Virus record (IMG/VR): IMGVR_UViG_3300044624_000359
Location: 1-29,194 of that record
Reading direction: 5' to 3' (one strand)
Source of the DNA: a virus
DNA: 29,194 bases
Made by a program: the position numbers and the translations under genes. Below are positions 15,419 to 23,725 of this stretch, piece after piece. Position 1 is the first letter of the stretch, and every line of letters starts with the position of its first letter. Under the pieces are notes generated by a model. The model saw only the letters and a list, made by a program, of their open reading frames with translations. It did not search any database and had not been told where the DNA came from.

Positions 15419-15703
15419 TTATGGTGGGAAGATGACATTAGCGTCTGTATCGCCGCCATCATAATCATTTACGTTATTTGCAAGAGCGTTGCCGCCATCA
15501 ATATCATTTGTATTAACAGCTGAGGCATCGCCACCGTCTAGAATAGTAGAGACGGGTGCTGTACCACCGCCTTGAACTACAGTTATGTTTCCTGTAGCAA
15601 ACTCAAATACCAGATCTCCGTTGCTGTTGGTATAAATACGGGAAATTCTACCACGCAAATCAAGATCTGGTGGTTTAATTCCAGTACGTTTATAGTTTGG
15701 CAC
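15419..15703 (-). CDS. Small fibre-associated protein with DGG repeats (94 aa, GTG start)
   Basis: The start is a GTG at 15703, with GGAG eight bases upstream, and it overlaps the end of the preceding lipoprotein gene by 14 bases. The 94-residue product has a basic N-terminus (MPNYKRTGIKPPDLDLRGR), a strand-rich middle (DLVFEFATGNITVVQGGG) and an acidic C-terminal half with a repeated D-G-G-x-A pattern (LDGGDAS, IDGGNAL, YDGGDTD) ending IFPP. Such D-G-G repeats occur in phage tail-fibre tails and small connecting proteins. Placed immediately before the giant fibre, it may be an attachment or chaperone piece; that is inference. Confidence 0.62.
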   Translation of the reverse strand: MPNYKRTGIKPPDLDLRGRISRIYTNSNGDLVFEFATGNITVVQGGGTAPVSTILDGGDASAVNTNDIDGGNALANNVNDYDGGDTDANVIFPP

Positions 15704-16307
15704 GTTTCTTTCTCCGTTTAAAAGCTTCGTTTAGCTCTGGGTCTTTAGCCCTCAGCATTGCGACAGCTTCGCGGATCGTTGTTTCGGACTCTGAGGACAA
15801 AGCCTCATCTAGTATCTTTGCTTCTTCCTTCTTGGCTGTGGGAATAAATCCAATAAGCCGTCGAATAACTAAACCAACGCCTGTCTGCCATAAGATAATT
15901 ACAACAGCTAAGCTAATAACCGCAACTGAGGCGTACTGCAATAGTACGGCCCACCACGGTTCTGCATCTTTTACCGACGAGGTAGCCTCGATGATTTCTT
16001 TAACTGTCGAAGAGATCGTGGCCTGTTCCAAAAGCCCTTGATCGGATCTTTCGATGATCGTTTGTTGGGCTGCTGAGGCGATTGCGACGTGTTGTTTGAT
16101 TTCTTCTGCCGCTGGGATTTCTTTGACGTTCTCATAGATAACCTCTAAACTATGATCGGCAACAACAGCAGCTTCTTTAATTTCTTCCAAAGCCTTAGTT
16201 GTTGTCGTTGATGCTGTGTTAATAGTATTCGAACCCGCTTGGATCTTCTTTACCGAAGAACAACCAAAAAGAAAACTACAAACTAGGAGGAGTCTTAAAA
16301 TCGTCAT
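15690..16307 (-). CDS. Lipoprotein with C-terminal membrane span: candidate unimolecular spanin
   Basis: The 205-residue product begins with a signal peptide ending in a lipobox (LFGC, Cys16, Ser at +2, which favours outer-membrane sorting). About 100 residues of mostly helical, Ala/Glu/Thr-rich sequence follow. A single strong membrane span lies at about residues 119-147 (WAVLLQYASVAVISLAVVII), then a basic tail of about 58 residues. One protein anchored in both membranes is the topology of u-spanins such as T1 gp11, which fuse outer and inner membrane in the last step of Gram-negative lysis. T1 gp11 is shorter (131 residues) and lacks such a long cytoplasmic tail. The start overlaps the upstream coiled-coil gene by 32 bases. 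The lipobox and span are visible; the spanin role is inferred. Confidence 0.62.
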   Translation of the reverse strand: MTILRLLLVCSFLFGCSSVKKIQAGSNTINTASTTTTKALEEIKEAAVVADHSLEVIYENVKEIPAAEEIKQHVAIASAAQQTIIERSDQGLLEQATISSTVKEIIEATSSVKDAEPWWAVLLQYASVAVISLAVVIILWQTGVGLVIRRLIGFIPTAKKEEAKILDEALSSESETTIREAVAMLRAKDPELNEAFKRRKKRAKL

Positions 16308-16557
16308 CCAATGTATCTCCCCTCATTAACTTAAAAGTGAGTGCTTGTAAGACGTTTCTAATTTCGTGAACGTGTTTTTCTAGTTTATCAACACGATAGA
16401 GAACCTGTCTCTGCTCTAAGTCTGTCACTTCCTTTTGAATTCGAAGAGCTGATTCTAAAGAAGATAAACGACTTGCAATCCAGTATGTAGAAACCGAAAT
16501 AGGAATAACAACCGCTGTAATAACGGTTAGTAATTGTTCAACTGTTAACCCGGACAT
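16276..16557 (-). CDS. Single-span membrane protein with coiled coil (holin/i-spanin-like)
   Basis: A 93-residue product starting at ATG 16557, overlapping the end of the preceding fibre gene by 13 bases. It has one hydrophobic span (about residues 9-29, LLTVITAVVIPISVSTYWIA) near the N-terminus, then a heptad-rich helix (about 30-78, SLESALRIQKEVTDLEQRQV and onwards) and a short acidic, Pro-containing tail. N-terminal anchor plus coiled coil is the topology of an inner-membrane spanin (Rz type), and the overlapping downstream gene is a lipoprotein, as in Rz/Rz1 pairs. A small holin or XhlA-like anchor is an alternative, but XhlA has its span at the C-terminus. No clear Shine-Dalgarno; coupling is likely. 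Confidence 0.55.
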   Translation of the reverse strand: MSGLTVEQLLTVITAVVIPISVSTYWIASRLSSLESALRIQKEVTDLEQRQVLYRVDKLEKHVHEIRNVLQALTFKLMRGDTLDDDFKTPPSL

Positions 16558-17981
16558 ATGATAAAGCTCGTAATAACAGGTGCGTTTGTTTGACCAGCAA
16601 GTACAATAGCTTCGGTATATCCTGCAACTGTGGTACGGACATAGCTTCCTATAGGCATTGTATTTAGGTTTGTAATAGGAATGGTTACAGAAGAGCTGGC
16701 ATTTAACCTAAACTTATGAATACCGTAGGTTACAATACCGGGATCAGTTCCGTTGTTTTTTATTTGTTCTCGTTTATAATAAAACGAGACTGGGGTAGTT
16801 GAAGTGTTTGTAACTGTTGTTGTTGGTAGCCAGGTTGTGGTATTGAGAGTATGACTAAAAGTCAAAGGCCCAATATTTACTGGAACGGTATTAATATTTC
16901 CATCACCATCTCCATTTTGTGACTTAAATGAACCAATGGATGTGGCACCAATCGTTGTAAAAGATGTTGGTAATGTAAATGATCCCGTAATTTCTAAATT
17001 ACCCGTGATCTTTGTATTACCAATTACGTTTAAATCACCCTCATTATTCTCATTCTTAGCTCTAATTGTAATACCTTCTAATGCAGAAGAAGTAGAGTTA
17101 GAGTAAAGTTGAATATAACGACCAGAAGTGCTTTGCGTTGGTTGAATTACAAGGTGATTTGTTGAAATCTTAGGGAGTGTAGTAGATGAAGAAAAGATTC
17201 TACTTGTTCCAGAACCAGAGTTCATAAGAATACCTGAGGCGGCATTGATTGTTCCGCTAAAGGTCTTAACCCCATCAACCGTCATGTTATCTGCCTTAGT
17301 TACAACCGCATTCTTAACGTCTGCCCCAACAGCTGAGAAGTTTACAGGCACAGCAAAGGTTGCTGCTGTGGTTGTAAGCGTTAATGCTGTGGTGTTTTCT
17401 GGCTTAAACACCAACGATGACTCGCCAATTAAAGATGCGCTGCTACCCAAGGTAACATTAGTTGAGAATGACTTGGCACCAGTGATAATCTGATTGGAGG
17501 CGATGTCTACACCACCACCAGCTGATACCCATGCTGAACCATTCCAAATGTTTAATGTACCAGCTCCGGTATGATACCAAAGTTGACCAGTATCAGCTGC
17601 ATCAACCGTTGGTGAAGTATTTTGGTAATAAATCTGACCAGCCTTGTTGAGAATACCCCTAGCATTGAACGCAGTAAGAACTACGTCTGAACTATTCGTA
17701 AGTTCGAATAGATTGTTTACTTGAGATACGTTGGCCTTGATGCCAAGCTTTCTGGTTGTTGGATTATAGGTAAGACCAACACCAGCTGTAGGAATGTTTT
17801 GATTTGTGACGTTTCGATCTAAGAAGACAACTTCTTGATCGTGATTCACCCCGTTGTCAATGCCAACGGTTCCCATGGTGATCATTGTCCAAGCATTATT
17901 AGAACTGGAGTACTGCCATTGAACAGTACCCTCAGTGTATGTGGCTCCATCTGCGGGAGCGTTTGGAAAGTTAATAGCCAA
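16545..17981 (-). CDS. Tail fibre-like protein (TTG start)
   Basis: I choose a TTG at 17981, seven bases after the upstream TGA, because GAGG lies five bases before it and the product then begins MAINFPNAPADG, a beginning I recognise for marine phage fibres. The longest ORF (from a TTG at 18026) would overlap the upstream gene by 38 bases. The 478-residue protein has an N-terminal module with G-x-x-Y-x-x-G-x-x-Q-W-x-Y (Q-W-Q-Y), a G-Q-L-W-Y-H-T ... L-N-I-W-N-G-S-A-W unit (about residues 130-150), coiled-coil and beta-rich repeats, a NTKITGNLEITGSFTLPT segment and a C-terminal beta domain. Probable role: a fibre or receptor-binding protein carried by the preceding adaptor. Confidence 0.75.
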   Translation of the reverse strand: MAINFPNAPADGATYTEGTVQWQYSSSNNAWTMITMGTVGIDNGVNHDQEVVFLDRNVTNQNIPTAGVGLTYNPTTRKLGIKANVSQVNNLFELTNSSDVVLTAFNARGILNKAGQIYYQNTSPTVDAADTGQLWYHTGAGTLNIWNGSAWVSAGGGVDIASNQIITGAKSFSTNVTLGSSASLIGESSLVFKPENTTALTLTTTAATFAVPVNFSAVGADVKNAVVTKADNMTVDGVKTFSGTINAASGILMNSGSGTSRIFSSSTTLPKISTNHLVIQPTQSTSGRYIQLYSNSTSSALEGITIRAKNENNEGDLNVIGNTKITGNLEITGSFTLPTSFTTIGATSIGSFKSQNGDGDGNINTVPVNIGPLTFSHTLNTTTWLPTTTVTNTSTTPVSFYYKREQIKNNGTDPGIVTYGIHKFRLNASSSVTIPITNLNTMPIGSYVRTTVAGYTEAIVLAGQTNAPVITSFIICPG

Positions 17982-17988
17982 GAATGCC

Positions 17989-18894
17989 TCACAATGCGGG
18001 TGAGGAAACATCGACCCAATAGCCAATGTCTCCGTTGTGTGTATCTAGTAGTCCAGTATACCGATCATCTGGAATGTATACAAACAACCGACCAGTTGAT
18101 GTATTGAACCAGATTGAACCATGCTTATATAGACCATCGCCGCTTGTTGTTCTAACAGGTGCGGTAGCCTTAGAGAAGAATGATCCGGGTAGTACGGACG
18201 TTGAGGAAGGACGCTGTGATGTGGTTAGCAAACTACTTGAATCAAGAGTTGCAATACCGTTAGCTTGACCAAGTTTGCTTGTGACGGCTGTGTTAATAGC
18301 GTTGTCTACGTATGCCTTGGTTGCTGCATCAGAGGATGACGTTGGAGTTGCGATGTTCGTTAGTTTCTTAGCATTGCAATTCAAGTCTTCTGCCAGAGGA
18401 TTAACGATAGCATCAAAATCATCACGACCGATCTTATCGCTTAAGGAATTCTTAAGTTCTTGCGACACAGCCAAGAGCTGTGATGTATTAAGATTGAGTT
18501 GGTCAGCTGTAATTCTTGATCCAGTTACCCAATCAACATAAGGCTCTGATGAAACCACAGAGCGTAAAACGATTAGAGGTTCTGCCGCAACAAGAGCTGG
18601 GTATGCCACCGTAGCACCTGTACTTAGGGTATAGGTTGCTGCGGGAGGAATAGAGATTCCTGTAATCTGTCTTGTTGTGGTATTGATTGTAAGCCAAGAG
18701 GAAGCGATTTGACCAAGACCGCGATAGTCATCAATGGTTAAGGATGACCCGTAGATAGAGTCAATGTTTGGTCTAAATACTAACAACTGTTCTTGCATTC
18801 CGATACCATCTGCCATTGTTAGGGCTGAGAAGGAGATCGGTAACACATACGTTGTTTGTACTGTTGTTGTTACTGAAGTCTGATTTGTAGGCAT
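17989..18894 (-). CDS. Tail fibre adaptor with T7 gp17 N-terminal domain
   Basis: A 301-residue protein. Its first about 150 residues match the phage T7 tail-fibre N-terminal domain, most clearly in LRSVVSSEPYVDWVTGSRI through ADQLNL (about 110-135), which parallels the LRRVTSTTDRLVDFTDGSIL region of gp17. This domain docks the fibre on the gp11/gp12 nozzle. It is followed by a helical stretch, a KLTNIATPTSSSDAATKAYVD-type hinge (about 178-200), TSKLGQANGIATLDSSSLL, and a WFNTSTGRLFVYIPDD end. T7 gp17 is 553 residues in a single chain; here the adaptor ends early and further fibre parts are separate genes. It begins three bases after the gp12-like stop. Confidence 0.85.
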   Translation of the reverse strand: MPTNQTSVTTTVQTTYVLPISFSALTMADGIGMQEQLLVFRPNIDSIYGSSLTIDDYRGLGQIASSWLTINTTTRQITGISIPPAATYTLSTGATVAYPALVAAEPLIVLRSVVSSEPYVDWVTGSRITADQLNLNTSQLLAVSQELKNSLSDKIGRDDFDAIVNPLAEDLNCNAKKLTNIATPTSSSDAATKAYVDNAINTAVTSKLGQANGIATLDSSSLLTTSQRPSSTSVLPGSFFSKATAPVRTTSGDGLYKHGSIWFNTSTGRLFVYIPDDRYTGLLDTHNGDIGYWVDVSSPAL

Positions 18895-18897
18895 AGA

Positions 18898-21549
18898 TTA
18901 TCTCAATGATTTTGATTTCTTATTAAAGGTTCCTCTAAACTCTAGTTGGGTTATGTTACATGGAGTAACACCATCAGAGATTAAACGAACCGTTGTCTCA
19001 TCAGAAAACCCAAATACCTTAGCAACAAACGTTCCGTTACCTTCTCTGTATTCTGTGGTTTCGGTATTGGTTGCAGAGAATTCACTGATAAGTGGTGTTG
19101 GTCTTCCACGTCTGGTTACTTCAACGCGGTATGTACCTGTGTCGTTGTGCCTGATGTGTAAGGTCTTAAGATTTGCAACACCCTCAATAATGTTTCCATC
19201 ATTCTGTCTGTAGTATTGCTTGGACAACTCAACATTCATTCTAAAACCAGAACCAACAAAGACTGTCTTTCCTACATGGTCTGGTAAAGAAATACCAGCA
19301 ATAGTAAGCTCAGTACTAAAACCAACAACGGAGCTAGAAGATGCCTTAAAGACTGATCCAGCTAGACCTTCCCAATCTTCTTCCAACACCACATAGATAT
19401 CTTGTGTGGTATCCAAGACGTAAGGTATTACAAGTGTAGATGTCATACCAACACTTGTGCAATTGCTTTCGGTTAGAACAATGTCTGAGAAGTTATCTAG
19501 TCTTGGGTTTTCGTGGTCTTCTAAATCATGTGCAAGCAAATACCAAGCAGTTGCATTAGTTGTCTGTCTCTTGGTAATAGCATACAGAATTGTTTTATGG
19601 GTATTGATGCTTTGAATATCTTCAACATCCGATAGTGTATATCGCCAGAAGGCTGATTGACGCAACTCATCACCCATGAAACGTGAGCCATAGAAGTAAA
19701 GGTGGTGTGTGTTTGCACCGTCTACAGCAATGAGTTGGTTGTTAGCTGTGGCTACAGCGATTGATTTAAAGGTAGACGGCAAGTAGCCTCGAATACCCTG
19801 TGATAAATCAAAGGCGGTATTAAACTCTCTGCTGTCTTGATTCAAGTAAATGTACAATCTCTGGCTATCCCAGAAGTAGATATTACTGCCAAGGTTAATT
19901 GGATCAACAAGTTCAGCTGTAGAATAGAATGTTGTCGCAGAGATTTCTGCTGTGAGTGGAGAGATTAGATTATTCTCACCCTTTAGTTCGAACTGAACAT
20001 TTGACTTTGTATTGATAAAGAGATAGGCATTGAATGGAATCATCGCTGTAACTTCAGCGTATGAGTTACTCGCTGCGCGAATATCAATTGGGTCAGCTGT
20101 AGTTACATTTGATGGATCTTTAATCCATAGGTCTTCTAATACACCAAGCTGAGATGAGAAGATAATATCACCAGCGGCAATAAACAACCTATCTCTAAAA
20201 TTAGCAAGAGCTGTTAGTTGAATGTGTCTTGCTTGTCTCGTTGATGTGAGGAATGGCGAAGGTCCGGGATTTGTTTCCCGATCTCCAATAGTTCTCGCAG
20301 CCCAATCAATAGGTGCCATCGTGAACTTACCGTTGTTGAACGTAATCCTCTGTGGCATTCTTGCTTTATCAAGAACGCTGCAGTGATCGGGAGTTCGTAC
20401 ACGTTGCGTATATGGCTTTCCCGGACCAACAACAGAACCGCCATAAGCTTCTGTTTCTGGAAAAGAAACAATACGGTAATAGCCAGCATCAACTGAAAGA
20501 TATGGAGCTGCGGTAAAATAAATCTTTCCGTCACCATCCTGTGAAGAACCAAGCGGTGCGTCTGGATCGTATAAAAGATCCAACATGGTCTTAGCTTTAT
20601 CGTTTACAGGAACTGTATCTAAGTTTTTATTAATTGCCTTCCAGTCATTCTTATCCGGTGGGAAGCGAATCTCAGAGAAGTTAGCCATTGATTGACCCAA
20701 CCAAGGCTTATCAAAATCACCGTAGATATAATCTTCAACTGGAATCTGCTTAGGAATAAAGTTAGCATCCCATGCTTCACCGTCATTTAATATTGTACCC
20801 TCTGGATACAACCTACCAGCTGTCGTCTTACGAATGCGAGCAGATGTAAAATATGTAATAGCACGACCAATTAAATCGTCTTCAGTTGTTTCTTGGCCGT
20901 TTAAGTCTATAGCCTTACCATTAGTTCCTGATGTAAATCCAGCATATACTTTGGTATTCAACATTAAAATTGATGTACCAAATTGTAATGACTTTAAGAT
21001 TTCTTGTGCGTTTCCATCAGCGTGGGTAAGATAAGCTCTTGAGTATCGTGAAATAATACCGCGAGATTTAACAGTATTGTACTTAACAATCGGAGTATCT
21101 AAACCACCTTCTTGTAATGAGAGTTGGTAAATTGGATACCTAACATCGCTAGCTAGAATTGGATCGACACCATTCCATATCAAGGCTGGGTCTTCTGAAT
21201 CCCATTGAAAGTTTGGTGTTTCGTTTACCCAACCATCGCTTGTGAGTTTAACAACATACAAGATATTAGTTGTTGCACCAGATGCGCTACGGTCAACGAT
21301 TAAGAGATATCTGTTTTCATCGTTAATAGTATACCAAACGAATGATGGGTCTACAGTTAACGGAAGAAAAGATAGATCATAGTTTCCGGTATTGCTATCA
21401 AGAACCTTAAAGCCAGCCCGCTTCTCAATAGACTTCTCTACTGTGACGAAGCAGTTATCAATCTCCTGTGCCTCAAAGGGAGTACGCTTTGAGTCTGGCT
21501 GTCGGCTTACACCCCCGCTTAATGAGTAAACAGGAATTGTTATTTTCAT
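18898..21549 (-). CDS. Tail tubular protein B, T7 gp12-like (nozzle)
   Basis: An 883-residue protein, a little longer than T7 gp12 (794). The N-terminus (IPVYSLSGGVSRQPDSKRTP, from about residue 4) is the GGVSxQP signature of this family, and ENRYLLIVDR, NFRDRLFIAAGD and SDVEDIQSINTHKTIL fit its beta-propeller-like body. It forms the hexameric nozzle below the gp11 ring, contacts the fibre adaptor and closes the tail tube before ejection. Its ATG overlaps the gp11-like TGA (ATGA), so the two tail-tube proteins are coupled; the fibre adaptor follows three bases after its stop. Confidence 0.92.
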   Translation of the reverse strand: MKITIPVYSLSGGVSRQPDSKRTPFEAQEIDNCFVTVEKSIEKRAGFKVLDSNTGNYDLSFLPLTVDPSFVWYTINDENRYLLIVDRSASGATTNILYVVKLTSDGWVNETPNFQWDSEDPALIWNGVDPILASDVRYPIYQLSLQEGGLDTPIVKYNTVKSRGIISRYSRAYLTHADGNAQEILKSLQFGTSILMLNTKVYAGFTSGTNGKAIDLNGQETTEDDLIGRAITYFTSARIRKTTAGRLYPEGTILNDGEAWDANFIPKQIPVEDYIYGDFDKPWLGQSMANFSEIRFPPDKNDWKAINKNLDTVPVNDKAKTMLDLLYDPDAPLGSSQDGDGKIYFTAAPYLSVDAGYYRIVSFPETEAYGGSVVGPGKPYTQRVRTPDHCSVLDKARMPQRITFNNGKFTMAPIDWAARTIGDRETNPGPSPFLTSTRQARHIQLTALANFRDRLFIAAGDIIFSSQLGVLEDLWIKDPSNVTTADPIDIRAASNSYAEVTAMIPFNAYLFINTKSNVQFELKGENNLISPLTAEISATTFYSTAELVDPINLGSNIYFWDSQRLYIYLNQDSREFNTAFDLSQGIRGYLPSTFKSIAVATANNQLIAVDGANTHHLYFYGSRFMGDELRQSAFWRYTLSDVEDIQSINTHKTILYAITKRQTTNATAWYLLAHDLEDHENPRLDNFSDIVLTESNCTSVGMTSTLVIPYVLDTTQDIYVVLEEDWEGLAGSVFKASSSSVVGFSTELTIAGISLPDHVGKTVFVGSGFRMNVELSKQYYRQNDGNIIEGVANLKTLHIRHNDTGTYRVEVTRRGRPTPLISEFSATNTETTEYREGNGTFVAKVFGFSDETTVRLISDGVTPCNITQLEFRGTFNKKSKSLR

Positions 21550-22205
21550 ATTAGTCCTCGTCTAATTGCGGCAGGATCTGTACCAAAGTATGGCGGTCGT
21601 TTGCCAGCTGCATAAGAGACATCGTTTGCCCAAATGGTTCTTTGCTTTGCTGAGATATCGTTTGCACGTGACCGCATACGATCAAGCATTTCGCGCTGTG
21701 CCAAGTAGTTGTCTACGGCTGGATCTGCTTGAGTATATAGCTGATACTTTCTGGTAGCAGCTGAAAGAATTGTACGTTGAGAGTTTGTATCTAGTTGGTC
21801 GTATTGTAAGAAGTTAATCTGTTCAATACGATAATCACCATCTACCCAAACATCTGTGTCTTCTGTCATGTTCCAAAGCTTTGGAGGATTTCCCTCTTGT
21901 ACTCTGGCAACGATGGCTGAACCATCTTCTGTTTGGTGTAACGATAATAACTTAGCATCGAGTACGCCACCAAAGTCTGTATTTGGATAACCCAAAAGAA
22001 TGTATCCTTGAGCATCTGGCTGTACTGTCTTAATGATCTTGTTATTAGCTAAACCTCTTAATTGATATTCAAGTGAGGCTTGGTCTAAGAGAAATTCTGA
22101 AATTCCTGTATCAATACCACTTGCTTCGTTAAGATCCGCAACAAGCGATTCTCCAGCAGCAAGCAGCATTTGATTTACTGCATCTAGTTTAGTTAAGTAT
22201 CCCAT
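21546..22205 (-). CDS. Tail tubular protein A, T7 gp11-like (adaptor ring)
   Basis: I start at the ATG at 22205 (219 residues) because AAAGG lies upstream and the product begins MGYLTKLDAVNQMLLAAGE, which fits the family opening xxxxAVNxxLxxxGE of T7 gp11. The longer ORF would start inside the terminator T-tract. T7 gp11 has 196 residues. The protein has an N-terminal helix, a beta-rich middle with a VDGDYRIEQINFLQYDQLD segment and a C-terminal helical part (YLAQREMLDRMR). It forms the dodecameric ring between portal and nozzle. The gene directly follows the terminator and overlaps gp12-like by four bases. Confidence 0.88.
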   Translation of the reverse strand: MGYLTKLDAVNQMLLAAGESLVADLNEASGIDTGISEFLLDQASLEYQLRGLANNKIIKTVQPDAQGYILLGYPNTDFGGVLDAKLLSLHQTEDGSAIVARVQEGNPPKLWNMTEDTDVWVDGDYRIEQINFLQYDQLDTNSQRTILSAATRKYQLYTQADPAVDNYLAQREMLDRMRSRANDISAKQRTIWANDVSYAAGKRPPYFGTDPAAIRRGLI

Positions 22206-22316
22206 GTTGTTTACCTTTCTGAGAAAGAAAAAAACCAAGAGTCCCCTTTCGAGGACTCTTGGCTAGATATATGATCACCGTTCCATTACAAAAGTAATAG
22301 AAGTATCCTACACTAA
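22206..22316. other. Intergenic region between capsid and gp11-like gene
   Basis: About 110 bases, holding the capsid stop side, a small perfect inverted repeat (attac-aaaa-gtaat, 22285-22298), the intrinsic terminator at 22223-22262 and the gp11 Shine-Dalgarno. I see no convincing phage promoter: nothing like the T7 23-base class III consensus is present on either strand. Confidence 0.6.
22223..22262 (-). terminator. Rho-independent terminator after the capsid gene (T-phi position)
   Basis: On the minus strand a ten-base-pair perfect stem (CCAAGAGTCC/GGACTCTTGG, arms at 22253-22262 and 22235-22244, eight-base loop) is followed at once by TTTTTTTCTTTCTC. That is a textbook intrinsic terminator. 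T7 has its main terminator T-phi in the same place, between gene 10 and gene 11, where leaky termination gives high capsid and lower tail-protein mRNA. Confidence 0.93.
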
Positions 22317-23711
22317 TTATGCGTAGGGGAAGGCTGCCGCTGCGGTGTTTACAACTTCTCTGCTGAAGTTTCCGCCGAAGTTGCAACGAAGGCCGTGACG
22401 TGCCTTGGATGCAGCAAGGCCACCAGAGCCAGCTGCTTGAAGGTAGCTTGCTACAGTGCTTCCAGTAGCTGGGGCGCCACCACCAAGGAAGAAGTTTGCG
22501 TTTGCTGGTGAACCTGTTGTTGCACCGGCAAAGTTTGCTTCAGTAACTTCAGTTGCTGCCCAGTTATCTGCGGTTGGCTTAACAAGAACTGCGGCGCATT
22601 CTGGACGGAGAACGCCAGTACCAGCCATCATGCTTGCGACAGTGAAGGTGGTGTTGCGACGGATATCATCAAGGGTATCAACCTTGAGACCTTGCAACTT
22701 GAGAGCTGCAACCGCGCTGCGTTGGAAGAGAAGACCGCATACACCAGCAGTACCGAATGTGAGGTTGTAACGTGCTTCACCAATACCAGAGAAGTTAGCA
22801 GTTGGGAGGTGGTTGCTCTTGATGATACGAACACCCATGTACTCAAGTGAGTCCGTGAGACCGTTCATACCCTGTGCGAGAGCGGCACCAAGACCGCCAG
22901 CTGCAGCAACCCCACCGAACATTGGTTGCATGCTGACGGTTTCTGCTGCTGCACGTGCAACACCAAGCGCACGGATGTCTTGGAATGCGCGTGGTTCGAC
23001 AGCGAGGTAAACGCCATCAGTTGGTGCGTTGATCGTCTGTAGGTATACAACGAAATCTTCGCAAGCTTGGAGAGCTGCGAGAGCTGCGTTTGCGCGGTCT
23101 GATGAAGCAGAAGCTGAACGACCGAGGTCGAAGAACTTACCATTTAGGAAGACTGGACCAGCTGGAAGTGAGCGTGGATCATCTGTGTTTAGAAGGGTAC
23201 CATCAGTACCAACCCATGCGGTGCCAGCGAAGCTGATATCTTCAGCTGCTGCTCTTGCAATGTAAGCAGCAATTTGCTTATCACGTGCATTAGCAAGGGT
23301 GAGACCAGCTTGACGTGCAAGCTCAGAGCGGAATTCCCACTGAGTTTGCATGAGGTCTACGTTGTCGAGTTCGAAGTGTGCTGCGATTGGACGCTTATCA
23401 AGCTTGATAGCGATGGTCGCAGAGGTGCTGTCGGTTGTTGAACCAACGAGTTCCTTACCAGCGGCCCATGCAGCGTTGAGAGCTACGGTACCAGTGATCG
23501 GGAATTCCATAGCAACGCCGTTGCTGATGGTCTTTGAATCAACGAGTGACTCAAACATGTTGTATTCATCGTAAGCGTGAATGGTTTCACCAGACCAAAT
23601 GCTGAGCCAGAGTTTATTCTGACCAGCGATTGGACCTGCGATTCCTGCGTCGAGGTTTGATCTGAATGGAATATCTGCTGCTACTAGTTCTGTATTTGAT
23701 GCACCTGGCAT
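22317..23711 (-). CDS. Major capsid protein, T7 gp10-like
   Basis: A 464-residue protein that builds the icosahedral shell (HK97 fold). The N-terminal 300 or so residues show the order expected for T7-type coats: an N-arm, ISNGVAMEFPITGTV, DKRPIAAHFELDNVDLMQTQ, a long Ala-rich spine helix (ELARQAGLTLANARDKQI), then YLAVEPRAFQDIR and YMGVRIIKSNHLP. Length exceeds T7 gp10A (345). A Gly/Ala-rich extension of about 85 residues follows LRPECAAVLVK and ends FPYA. Codons are visibly more G/C-ending than in neighbours, consistent with very high expression. AAGGA lies upstream of the start; a strong terminator follows the stop. Confidence 0.93.
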   Translation of the reverse strand: MPGASNTELVAADIPFRSNLDAGIAGPIAGQNKLWLSIWSGETIHAYDEYNMFESLVDSKTISNGVAMEFPITGTVALNAAWAAGKELVGSTTDSTSATIAIKLDKRPIAAHFELDNVDLMQTQWEFRSELARQAGLTLANARDKQIAAYIARAAAEDISFAGTAWVGTDGTLLNTDDPRSLPAGPVFLNGKFFDLGRSASASSDRANAALAALQACEDFVVYLQTINAPTDGVYLAVEPRAFQDIRALGVARAAAETVSMQPMFGGVAAAGGLGAALAQGMNGLTDSLEYMGVRIIKSNHLPTANFSGIGEARYNLTFGTAGVCGLLFQRSAVAALKLQGLKVDTLDDIRRNTTFTVASMMAGTGVLRPECAAVLVKPTADNWAATEVTEANFAGATTGSPANANFFLGGGAPATGSTVASYLQAAGSGGLAASKARHGLRCNFGGNFSREVVNTAAAAFPYA

Positions 23712-23725
23712 GTTTTATATCCTTA

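Noticed and set aside
14595-15464. Long plus-strand ORF of 289 codons
   Set aside because: It is the antisense shadow of the giant fibre gene; it has no Shine-Dalgarno and no recognisable domain. The same holds for the 226-codon plus-strand frame at 10312-10992 and the 160-codon frame at 9127-9609, whose repeats mirror those of the LRR gene.
22317-22340. Programmed frameshift at the capsid end giving a T7 gp10B-like product
   Set aside because: The run near the stop (CTTCCCC) is not a good slippery heptamer and the minus-one frame ends within a few codons, so no meaningful extension results.
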